The position numbers and the translations under genes were made by a program. Positions 53,993-59,822 of a stretch of DNA of 60,484 bases are shown here, piece after piece. The stretch's first letter is position 1, and every line of letters begins with the position of its first letter. Location of the stretch: positions 1-60,484 of the IMG/VR virus record IMGVR_UViG_3300032213_001151; one strand, 5' to 3'. The notes beneath the pieces are model-generated. The model searched no databases, was not told the origin of the DNA, and saw nothing but the letters and a program-made list of their open reading frames with translations. Source of the DNA: a virus.

Positions 53993-54383
53993 TGTGTTTT
54001 GTTTCGTGTTTGATTAATTGATGAACGGTCATTCCTGCCATTACTGTTAACAGCAGCCAAATACCAAAGATGCTTATGCGGGTTGGTGTAGGTATCTCAC
54101 TATCTACATCTACCATAAACTTTACCATTATGATTGGAGTAATTGCTGCGTACAGTACGTAGACTAAGCACACTATGATAAGTGGCAGTGACATCTTCTT
54201 TATGATAGCCTCAGCAGGCTTCTCTCTCTTTGGCACTGCCCATTTCCACTCACTCTCCATGATGGTGTAGTCACAGTTGGTGCAGTTGTGTACGTACAAC
54301 CACCAAGGCTCTGTGTGTCTTACTTCTGCGTCTTGTTCTGCCTCACATACGGGGCAAACTATTTTTTCGATATGCGATTCCAT
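53985..54383 (-). CDS. Zinc-ribbon membrane protein
   Basis: 132 residues. A zinc ribbon of two C-x-x-C pairs (CPVC at 9-12, CTNC at about 34-37), then two membrane helices (about 66-88 and 103-121). A membrane-tethered regulator or host-takeover protein is possible; unproven. Confidence 0.72.
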   Translation of the reverse strand: MESHIEKIVCPVCEAEQDAEVRHTEPWWLYVHNCTNCDYTIMESEWKWAVPKREKPAEAIIKKMSLPLIIVCLVYVLYAAITPIIMVKFMVDVDSEIPTPTRISIFGIWLLLTVMAGMTVHQLIKHETKHND

Positions 54384-54398
54384 TTTGTTTTGATTTAA

Positions 54399-54686
54399 TT
54401 AATAGTCATCGTCCAACATTTCACCCGCATCAAGGTAGTCATAGTACGAATCCTTTCGGTATGGATAGTTGTTCTCATAACAGCTATCACACCAATAGCC
54501 CGTACTAAAACCGTATGCATCCTCTCTCTCGCAGGTATCCTCTGATTGGCATCCCTTGCATGGCACAATCTCTTGCACTGAGTAGATGTCTCTGTCGGCT
54601 ACTGACTCCAAGAACTCTTCAAGCTCATCCTCTGTATAGAACTCTATCTGTTCTTTGGTTTTGATGTGTGTTACTTTGTAGTACAT
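54399..54686 (-). CDS. Small zinc-binding-type early protein
   Basis: 95 residues. Acidic, with CKGC (43-46) and CDSC (66-69) pairs that could bind zinc, and an acidic C-terminus (YDYLDAGEMLDDDY). N-terminus alternates strands (YYKVTHIKTKEQIEFYTEDE). Family unknown. Confidence 0.7.
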   Translation of the reverse strand: MYYKVTHIKTKEQIEFYTEDELEEFLESVADRDIYSVQEIVPCKGCQSEDTCEREDAYGFSTGYWCDSCYENNYPYRKDSYYDYLDAGEMLDDDY

Positions 54687-54694
54687 AGTGTGTT

Positions 54695-55024
54695 TTACTT
54701 ACAGAATACAAGGTCTTTAAATCTCACATAGATATTACCCTCATGGGTTATCTTATCTGCTGCTGTCCAAGAGTCCTGAGTAACGAAGCCAAGACTGATG
54801 CTCTCTGATACTCTGCCTGCATATATGCATACACTTTTGTTGGTATTCAATGCATGGTTGAGACCTTCTTGTCCCTCAATCGGTGCTCTCATAAGCACAT
54901 CTTCCTCGTTATCCTTTCCCCATACTGCTTGAAGGTTGAATAGTCCCGCATCCAATACAGCTTGTGCTTTGTCGGTGACATCTATCCACAGATGCCCGTC
55001 TTGTGACTTGATTAGCTTTTCCAT
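54695..55024 (-). CDS. Hypothetical early protein
   Basis: 109 residues, alpha/beta, with WIDVTDKAQAVLDAGLFNLQ and SVCIYAGRVSESISLGFVTQ. No known motif. Short leader of AAATTTGAAACC before the ATG. Confidence 0.68.
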   Translation of the reverse strand: MEKLIKSQDGHLWIDVTDKAQAVLDAGLFNLQAVWGKDNEEDVLMRAPIEGQEGLNHALNTNKSVCIYAGRVSESISLGFVTQDSWTAADKITHEGNIYVRFKDLVFCK

Positions 55025-55043
55025 ATGGTTTCAAATTTAATTT

Positions 55044-55592
55044 TTATCCGTAAACTAATTCTCCTAAAGCAAGATATTGGAACACTGTGTCGCTTGTTGC
55101 TGCGTCACCATTCTCATCCAACTCCTTCAGCAAACTGTCTGAGGATTCACTCATGCACTTGTTAATCCTATATTGGAATGTCTTAATGCTAAGTTCTCCG
55201 ATAGGCTCATCGTCCTCGTTCTCTACATCATAGATTGGAACCACTACTCCCTTGTCATACACCGCCTCGAACACTCTCTCTGAGAATGCTTTGTCACCGT
55301 TTCTTGGGACAGCTTTATCTATGATGTCTATAGACTTTGCATTCATGTAGTACCAATAATTGCTACCTCCCTCAAGTGCAGTGATGAATATATTCTCCAA
55401 CACCTCTCTTGATACATCTAAACTTACTGTGATTTTCATTTTGTCTGTGTTAATTAGTTTGATTAATTGTTGTGCCCACTCTTCTGTTGAGAATCTACCT
55501 ACGACCTCACCGTTCAGGTAAACCCTCCACTCTTTTATGCCTGACACGGTGGCTTGCGTCAGATTTATTATATGCCCTTTCATTTGCTGCAT
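55044..55592 (-). CDS. Early protein, apparent fusion of two modules
   Basis: 182 residues. Residues 1-51 (VSGIKEWRVYLNGEVVGRFS, a small substrate-binding-like fold) precede an internal Met (residue 52, at 55439) that begins a second module: KITVSLDVSREVLENIFITA, then LEGGSNYWYYMNAKSIDIID. The second part is widespread as a separate phage protein (recalled). Either an in-frame fusion or two overlapping starts. Confidence 0.65.
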   Translation of the reverse strand: MQQMKGHIINLTQATVSGIKEWRVYLNGEVVGRFSTEEWAQQLIKLINTDKMKITVSLDVSREVLENIFITALEGGSNYWYYMNAKSIDIIDKAVPRNGDKAFSERVFEAVYDKGVVVPIYDVENEDDEPIGELSIKTFQYRINKCMSESSDSLLKELDENGDAATSDTVFQYLALGELVYG

Positions 55593-55801
55593 ACTTTGAT
55601 TGATGAGTAGTAGCAGATGTCCTCAAGTATTGCGTCCTTGGTCTGCTCATCCCGGCTCTCGTAGTATTCATTCTTGAGGCTGCTGTAGAACCCCTTTAGC
55701 TCGTCAGCATCTAACTCGTTCAGGACATAAGCAGCCTGCTCATGCAAGCCCTGACTCTTGAACACCTTGATTGCATTGAATCTTTGCTCAGTGGTTGCCA
55801 T
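55580..55801 (-). CDS. Small helical early protein
   Basis: 73 residues, all helical (TEQRFNAIKVFKSQGLHEQA ... YYESRDEQTKDAILEDICYY). Overlaps the next gene by 13 bases. Function unknown. Confidence 0.68.
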   Translation of the reverse strand: MATTEQRFNAIKVFKSQGLHEQAAYVLNELDADELKGFYSSLKNEYYESRDEQTKDAILEDICYYSSIKVCSK

Positions 55802-55802
55802 C

Positions 55803-56072
55803 TTAGTTGTTCTTCTTTAGGTAGTCGAGGAATGCTTCAGCCATAACTTCAGGACTCAGGTAGGTCTCGTACAGTTGGTGGGTTGCCAACAGTAGAATCT
55901 CGTTGTCGGTTAGCTTCTCCTGAATTAAATCTCCAAGCTTGCTTAGCTTCTTGTCTTCACCATCAGATAGGAATGCTTGAATGACTTCGAATACTTTTTT
56001 CTCCATGTCTTCTTTGTGGCATCCGAATGCTTTGATTGTTTCTTTTGCGGTGTGGTTTAATTGTAATTCCAT
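55803..56072 (-). CDS. Small helical early protein
   Basis: 89 residues; helices with ETIKAFGCHKEDMEKKVFEV and YETYLSPEVMAEAFLDYLKK. Its leader is the tRNA-like element at 56093-56136. Function unknown. Confidence 0.7.
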   Translation of the reverse strand: MELQLNHTAKETIKAFGCHKEDMEKKVFEVIQAFLSDGEDKKLSKLGDLIQEKLTDNEILLLATHQLYETYLSPEVMAEAFLDYLKKNN

Positions 56073-56092
56073 TTTGTTATTTGTTTAAGGGT

Positions 56093-56136
56093 TGGCAGGC
56101 GTGGGAGGAATCGAACCCCCCAATAACCATTCGCCT
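56093..56136 (-). ncRNA. tRNA-3'-half-like element (T-arm plus acceptor)
   Basis: On the minus strand: AGGCG ... GGGGG-TTCGATT-CCTCC ... CGCCT-G-CCA. It has a T-arm with the standard TTCGATT loop and an acceptor-like pairing (AGGCG/CGCCT) followed by CCA, but no D-arm or anticodon arm in the 44 bases. It lies in the leader of the gene at 55803-56072, after palindrome copy 12. Either a decayed tRNA or a structured leader that mimics tRNA. Confidence 0.55.
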
Positions 56137-56137
56137 T

Positions 56138-56153
56138 GTGTCTTTGAAGACAC
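56138..56153. repeat. Dispersed palindrome copy 12
   Basis: GTGTCTTTGAAGACAC, immediately after the stop of the GATase-GGCT gene and one base from the tRNA-like element. Confidence 0.85.
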
Positions 56154-56155
56154 TG

Positions 56156-57250
56156 TTACAGTAGGTTGTCTACATCATTCTGAGTATACCACTCGTTGCA
56201 TCCAACACAGCAGTAGTTCCCGAACCCGTCATGCTCAAGGTCTCTGTAGCATGAAGTGCAGTATGGTGTGTCAACTATCTCCTCGTCACACTCTTCCTCT
56301 ATGTCAGCAGGATAGTTGTCAAACTTGTCGAATGAACTGAAGTCAAGTTGCTTGTATGTGCTTGACGCAGTTGGCTCGAATGGGTGTGGGCGATATGGCT
56401 TCTGCTCGAAAGACTCATGCAGCGTATCAAAACTACTCACTCGCTTGGTTGGGTTGAAGTATATCCAAGCATTGACTACGTTGCCCCTTGCTGTCACGAT
56501 TGGAATCTTCTTACGGCAATACCAATTGGGGTGTCCCTCAAGTTGGTCTAACTTGGCAAGCACTGTGTCACTCACCTTGAACAAGTCAACCTTGACATTG
56601 TGCCCCACTCCCTTCTGTTCTATCATGTATGGTATGCCTTCAACGAGCATGGGATACTTGTCTTCTGTTTTGCCTGAGCCAATGTATCTTGAGTCGGTAA
56701 GGTATCTGTAGTAGTTGTTGTTGCCCTTCTTCAGTGTGCCATACACAGCGACAAGATTGTTCTGCAACACGTTGTCCTTTGAGTACCACACACCATCCTT
56801 GAAAGTCCAAAGGTCACGGTTGTATAGTTGGAATGTGCGGGTGCGCACGTTGATAGTGATGAACCTTACAAGTCTGTTCTTCTCCAAGGTATCCTTCCAC
56901 TTGTGCCTTGGCACTGAGTCCAATGACTCAGCTAATACCTTTGAGTCGCACGTGTTGTTGTCACCAAGCCCATGAATAGTACCGTTCATCATCAGGTACT
57001 CGTGACTGTTTGCACCACACCTGAATGGGTGTGTGTTTGACTTACCGACCTTGCCTACTGTGGCGTATCGGAAGTGTGCAATGAAAGGACGGTCAGTGTC
57101 GAGCACCTTCCACTGCTTTGATGTGTGATAGCTCACCTCAAATGTGTCGAGCCAAACTACACCTAACCCGTGTGGGTTGATGCGTGATGAGTTCTTGAGA
57201 ACCTCTTTAGGAATCTCAATGTTGCGTTGCTTTACGATTATGATACACAT
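56156..57250 (-). CDS. Class-II glutamine amidotransferase / gamma-glutamylcyclotransferase / zinc-ribbon fusion
   Basis: 364 residues. Residues 1-160: Ntn-type glutaminase with Cys2 exposed after Met removal, FIAHFRYATVG (56-66), NTHPF (72-76), MMNGTIHG (87-94) and DSKVLAESL (102-110). Residues 165-270: GGCT fold with VYGTLKKG (169-176) and QLEGHPNWYCRKKI (236-249), including the catalytic-type Glu. Residues 331-352: CTSC ... CCVGC zinc ribbon. Known family roles: releasing ammonia from glutamine, and cleaving gamma-glutamyl bonds. Both domains keep their key residues. Likely partner of the amidoligase in the same arm (inference). Confidence 0.82.
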   Translation of the reverse strand: MCIIIVKQRNIEIPKEVLKNSSRINPHGLGVVWLDTFEVSYHTSKQWKVLDTDRPFIAHFRYATVGKVGKSNTHPFRCGANSHEYLMMNGTIHGLGDNNTCDSKVLAESLDSVPRHKWKDTLEKNRLVRFITINVRTRTFQLYNRDLWTFKDGVWYSKDNVLQNNLVAVYGTLKKGNNNYYRYLTDSRYIGSGKTEDKYPMLVEGIPYMIEQKGVGHNVKVDLFKVSDTVLAKLDQLEGHPNWYCRKKIPIVTARGNVVNAWIYFNPTKRVSSFDTLHESFEQKPYRPHPFEPTASSTYKQLDFSSFDKFDNYPADIEEECDEEIVDTPYCTSCYRDLEHDGFGNYCCVGCNEWYTQNDVDNLL

Positions 57251-57272
57251 ATATTTGATTTGATTTTGGGCA

Positions 57273-57288
57273 GTGTCTTTGAAGACAC
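57273..57288. repeat. Dispersed palindrome copy 13
   Basis: GTGTCTTTGAAGACAC between the tRNA-like gene and the GATase-GGCT start, 22 bases upstream of that ATG. Confidence 0.85.
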
Positions 57289-57298
57289 AGAACCCGAT

Positions 57299-57372
57299 TG
57301 GCAGTCAGGGCAGGATTCGAACCTACACAATAGGGCATCGCCCATAGCGTTTACCAATTTCGCCACCTGACT
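57299..57372 (-). tRNA. tRNA-like gene with non-canonical anticodon arm
   Basis: 74 bases including encoded CCA. Seen: acceptor AGTCAGG/CCTGACT, D-arm GCG...GG...CGC, T-arm GTAGG-TTCGAAT-CCTGC. Between D- and T-arms there are only 20 bases. The best stem there (ATGGG/CCTAT) leaves a 6-base loop CGATGC without a U33, so no anticodon can be assigned. Behind a strong promoter. A decayed tRNA or a tRNA mimic. Confidence 0.5.
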
Positions 57373-57403
57373 ATTTGTATTACTATTGTGTACTGAACTG
57401 CTA

Positions 57404-57435
57404 CAAAGGTAATACATATTGTGAACATCACCAAA
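57404..57435 (-). promoter_or_regulatory. Bacteroidota promoter upstream of the tRNA-like gene
   Basis: TTTG (57432-57435), 20-base spacer, TACCTTTG (57404-57411). The -33 box overlaps the 3' end of the small gene at 57428-57583. Confidence 0.85.
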
Positions 57436-57583
57436 CTTTTTTTGCAATTAATTTTGCTCTGTCATGCTGCCAATTAGTTTGGTGCATGGCTCTCTCAATT
57501 GCCTCCCACTTTGTGCCTGCTGACACCCTCGCTACCACCATGCCCTTGTGATATACGTTCCACAGATAGTTGCTCTCCATCAT
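57428..57583 (-). CDS. Small early protein (short gene)
   Basis: 51 residues, start ATG at 57583 (or the adjacent 57580). NYLWNVYHKGMVVARVSAG, then TKWEAIERAMHQ and a Lys-rich end. 14 bases after the preceding stop. Its leader AATAACAAGTAAC matches that of the gene at 57598. The 3' end overlaps the tRNA-like promoter. Confidence 0.6.
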   Translation of the reverse strand: MMESNYLWNVYHKGMVVARVSAGTKWEAIERAMHQTNWQHDRAKLIAKKVW

Positions 57584-57597
57584 GTTACTTGTTATTT

Positions 57598-58233
57598 TCA
57601 GGTGTAAAGTAGGTTTGTTTGTACTGTCTCAACGTGTGAACTCACAATGTCTCTTGCCTTCTGAATATCTTTCGGACGCACGATAAGGTAATGATGCACA
57701 CAGAACACATTGCTTGACTCGCAGGTCATAAGCTTGGTCTGTATCTTTGCCTTGCTTAGTGCCTTCTTGACTGCTGTCAATTCAGCCTCAGCTATGTCGG
57801 ACCTGCATGGTGAATCGTCCCACATACCCGTGTCATTGGCTCCGCACACTGCATATGCAGGCTGCTCATATCCTCGCATCCCGTCAGTGCTTACCCATGA
57901 CTTGCTCATGTTCCATATATTGCCTGCTGCTTCCTCGTCCACAGTAGGTGGTGTTGATGTGTTTACTTTGGTCCATGTCCCATCCCACTCGTTGCCATTG
58001 AGGAACCATTTCCCCTTGCTTACTCTTATGTCAACTCCACGCAGTCCATTTAGCCTGTCTTTTGTGGTCTTGCTGAACCACCCTGCGTTGGTGATATACA
58101 GCCCTTCTGCACGGTGCTCTGCTATCAGGTTGTCGAAAAGATACAGTGCCTTACCATCAGTAAAACTGTTGGATTTACGTAGTGGTGTGCCACTCTGAAA
58201 TGCCTCAATGATTTCGCTTGTTATCTGTCTCAT
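57598..58233 (-). CDS. Conserved early phage protein
   Basis: 211 residues. Residues 12-75 carry TPLRKSNSFTDGKALYLFDN, IAEHRAEGLYITNAGWFSKT and a W-x-L-N-G-x-x-W segment (KWFLNGNEWDG), a layout frequent in phage proteins of unknown role. The C-terminal half is less conserved-looking. No catalytic motif. Confidence 0.72.
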   Translation of the reverse strand: MRQITSEIIEAFQSGTPLRKSNSFTDGKALYLFDNLIAEHRAEGLYITNAGWFSKTTKDRLNGLRGVDIRVSKGKWFLNGNEWDGTWTKVNTSTPPTVDEEAAGNIWNMSKSWVSTDGMRGYEQPAYAVCGANDTGMWDDSPCRSDIAEAELTAVKKALSKAKIQTKLMTCESSNVFCVHHYLIVRPKDIQKARDIVSSHVETVQTNLLYT

Positions 58234-58234
58234 G

Positions 58235-58513
58235 TTACTTGTAATTAAAGTACCTCTTTAGCTCGGTGATTTGGTCTTGCAGTTCACCGTTCTCTGCATC
58301 GTAGTAGAAGGTCTCTTCTACCCATCTGAAGAAGGCAGCCATCTGCCCTTGCATCCCCTCGGACAGCACATTGAACAGCTCCCTTGCCTGCGTGTGCTGC
58401 CCGTTGGCTCTGCTCTCCATGATGTACATGAAGAACTCCTCAACACTGTTGAATTCCAATTCAACGATTTTGTTTCTCAACTCTAAGTCCTTGTGCTCTG
58501 TTATTTGTATCAT
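58235..58513 (-). CDS. Hypothetical early protein
   Basis: 92 residues from ATG at 58513, because in-frame codons further upstream cross the promoter at 58542. Acidic helices (VEEFFMYIMESRANGQHTQA). Function unknown. Confidence 0.68.
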   Translation of the reverse strand: MIQITEHKDLELRNKIVELEFNSVEEFFMYIMESRANGQHTQARELFNVLSEGMQGQMAAFFRWVEETFYYDAENGELQDQITELKRYFNYK

Positions 58514-58541
58514 ATTGTTTGTTGTTTGTTTGTTTCGGGTA

Positions 58542-58573
58542 CAAAGGTAGTACATAGTTTGTATATATGCAAA
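58542..58573 (-). promoter_or_regulatory. Bacteroidota promoter, early genes
   Basis: TTTG (58570-58573), 20-base spacer, TACCTTTG (58542-58549), followed by TACCCG. Shares about 25 of 29 positions with the promoter at 1258-1289 (ATATACAAACTATRTACTA). Confidence 0.85.
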
Positions 58574-58783
58574 TTATTTTTCAACTTTTTTTTCATCGCT
58601 GTGAATCCTTACTGCGAGGACGGTTACGTTCTTTGCTGACACCTGACCCCACCCCGCTGAACCTTTGCGTATGTAGAACAGTCTGCCATCATGGCTAAGG
58701 CTTGCCCACTGCTCATATAGATGCAGTGGGAGCCTTGCTATTGGCTTGTCTATCCTTATCAGGTACACGTTTGTCTTTATCAT
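58574..58783 (-). CDS. Small early protein
   Basis: 69 residues. VYLIRIDKPIARLPLHLYEQ then YIRKGSAGWGQVSAKNVTVL; a compact beta-rich protein ending SDEKKVEK. 4-base overlap with the upstream gene. No family known. Confidence 0.68.
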   Translation of the reverse strand: MIKTNVYLIRIDKPIARLPLHLYEQWASLSHDGRLFYIRKGSAGWGQVSAKNVTVLAVRIHSDEKKVEK

Positions 58784-59061
58784 CTGCCACCCCCCTGCAA
58801 TAAGGTCTTGAACCCATTGTACACGTTGCGTTTGTACGCCTGACTTTGGTAGTCAAATTTGTTCGACATCAGTATGCTCGTGATGCTGCAAAATCTTATC
58901 TCAATTTGATGCAGCACCTCTTCGAAGGTCTTGCCGTCCATGAGATTCTTAATCACCTCATCACGTGTGCTCACGATAGGGTTGTCGAATGTGCCGTTGG
59001 CTTTTGCGTTGATGTGCGCATCAGCAATGGCTTTTACTTGTTTTGAAATGCGTGTTGTCAT
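58780..59061 (-). CDS. Small early protein behind hammerhead ribozyme 1
   Basis: 93 residues. KQVKAIADAHINAKANGTFD and VIKNLMDGKTFEEVLHQIEI; helical. Its ATG is 25 bases downstream of a hammerhead ribozyme, so its mRNA would get a processed 5' end. Function unknown. Confidence 0.68.
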   Translation of the reverse strand: MTTRISKQVKAIADAHINAKANGTFDNPIVSTRDEVIKNLMDGKTFEEVLHQIEIRFCSITSILMSNKFDYQSQAYKRNVYNGFKTLLQGGGR

Positions 59062-59086
59062 ATCTGTTTTTTGTTATTGGTTGTTT

Positions 59087-59135
59087 GTGTTTCGTCCTTT
59101 CGGACTCATCAGCCTGAGCACTCACTCAGGGACAC
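59087..59135 (-). ncRNA. Hammerhead ribozyme 1
   Basis: Read on the minus strand: stem III GUG, UC at the cleavage site, stem I CCUGAG-UGAGUG-CUCAGG, core CUGAUGA, stem II GUCC-GAAA-GGAC, core GAAA, stem III CAC. All conserved core bases of the family are present, and the open helix is stem III (type III topology). Predicted cut between the complements of 59131 and 59130. Stem III is only 3 bp, so folding strength is uncertain. Confidence 0.9.
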
Positions 59136-59141
59136 GGGGCA

Positions 59142-59157
59142 GTGTCTTTGAAGACAC
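59142..59157. repeat. Dispersed palindrome copy 14, hairpin 6 bases upstream of hammerhead 1
   Basis: GTGTCTTTGAAGACAC, with GGGG/CCCC outer arms in the RNA read from the minus strand. Confidence 0.85.
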
Positions 59158-59183
59158 CACCCCTACTCACTACCACATGAGTA

Positions 59184-59501
59184 TTATCTTTCAGGGAACA
59201 CGTGTGCCCATATTGAGTTGTCACTTACCCACTCATCAGCAGGAACGCGTGGTGCAAGCCAATTCAGTGCGTCAATTATCACCTGACTTGTTGTCGGGTC
59301 ACCCTCCCAATCGTTCATGTAGGTCTTGTCCTCAGACAGTTCGTCCCATATGTAGTTGTTCAGGTCGCAGTCATTGAGATTGCGTTGGTAGTACGTGGTG
59401 ATGTAGTGTTCACCGTTGTGGTGTAGGCTCGCTACTCCACCGTCTTCGGTAATGATGTCCAATGACTCATCAACTTGGCTTTGGATTACTCTGTATTTCA
59501 T
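59184..59501 (-). CDS. Hypothetical early protein
   Basis: 105 residues, acidic with many Asp and Tyr (DLNNYIWDELSEDKTYMNDW). Overlaps its upstream neighbour by 4 bases and ends 26 bases before palindrome 14. Function unknown. Confidence 0.68.
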   Translation of the reverse strand: MKYRVIQSQVDESLDIITEDGGVASLHHNGEHYITTYYQRNLNDCDLNNYIWDELSEDKTYMNDWEGDPTTSQVIIDALNWLAPRVPADEWVSDNSIWAHVFPER

Positions 59502-59701
59502 GCTGTTAGGTATGGTGTTGGGTTAATGTTGTAGGTCTTGCATAGGTTAACGATAACAGATGCTTGTTGTGTGTAGATGACAGCGTCAAACCTTTCGGCA
59601 GCCACTTCTATCCATTTTTGTGCGGTCTCATAGGTGTTGAACATCTTGATGTGAATCGTGTCCTCGTCTTGGTCAACGCAGGCGGTCCAATGTGTTGTCA
59701 T
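59498..59701 (-). CDS. Small early protein behind hammerhead ribozyme 2
   Basis: 67 residues. HWTACVDQDEDTIHIKMFN then YETAQKWIEVAAERFDAVIY; alpha/beta. ATG is 31 bases downstream of hammerhead 2. Function unknown. Confidence 0.68.
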   Translation of the reverse strand: MTTHWTACVDQDEDTIHIKMFNTYETAQKWIEVAAERFDAVIYTQQASVIVNLCKTYNINPTPYLTA

Positions 59702-59732
59702 ATTTGTGTGTTGTTTGTTGGTTTAGTCGGTT

Positions 59733-59783
59733 GCTGTTTCGTCCTTTTGGACTCGTCAGGGACAGTGCTCACTGTCCGACAGC
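59733..59783 (-). ncRNA. Hammerhead ribozyme 2
   Basis: Minus strand: stem III GCUG, UC at cleavage, stem I GGACAG-UGAGCA-CUGUCC, core CUGACGA (the family allows any base at position 7), stem II GUCC-AAAA-GGAC, core GAAA, stem III CAGC. Stems I and III differ from ribozyme 1 by paired changes that keep pairing, and stem I loops share UGAG. Predicted cut between the complements of 59778 and 59777. Confidence 0.9.
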
Positions 59784-59791
59784 GGGGGGAA

Positions 59792-59807
59792 GTGTCCTTG
59801 AAGACAC
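59792..59807. repeat. Dispersed palindrome copy 15, hairpin 8 bases upstream of hammerhead 2
   Basis: GTGTCCTTGAAGACAC with GGGGG/CCCCC-type outer arms; follows the amidoligase stop. Confidence 0.85.
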
Positions 59808-59822
59808 CCCCACCCCCTTGGT

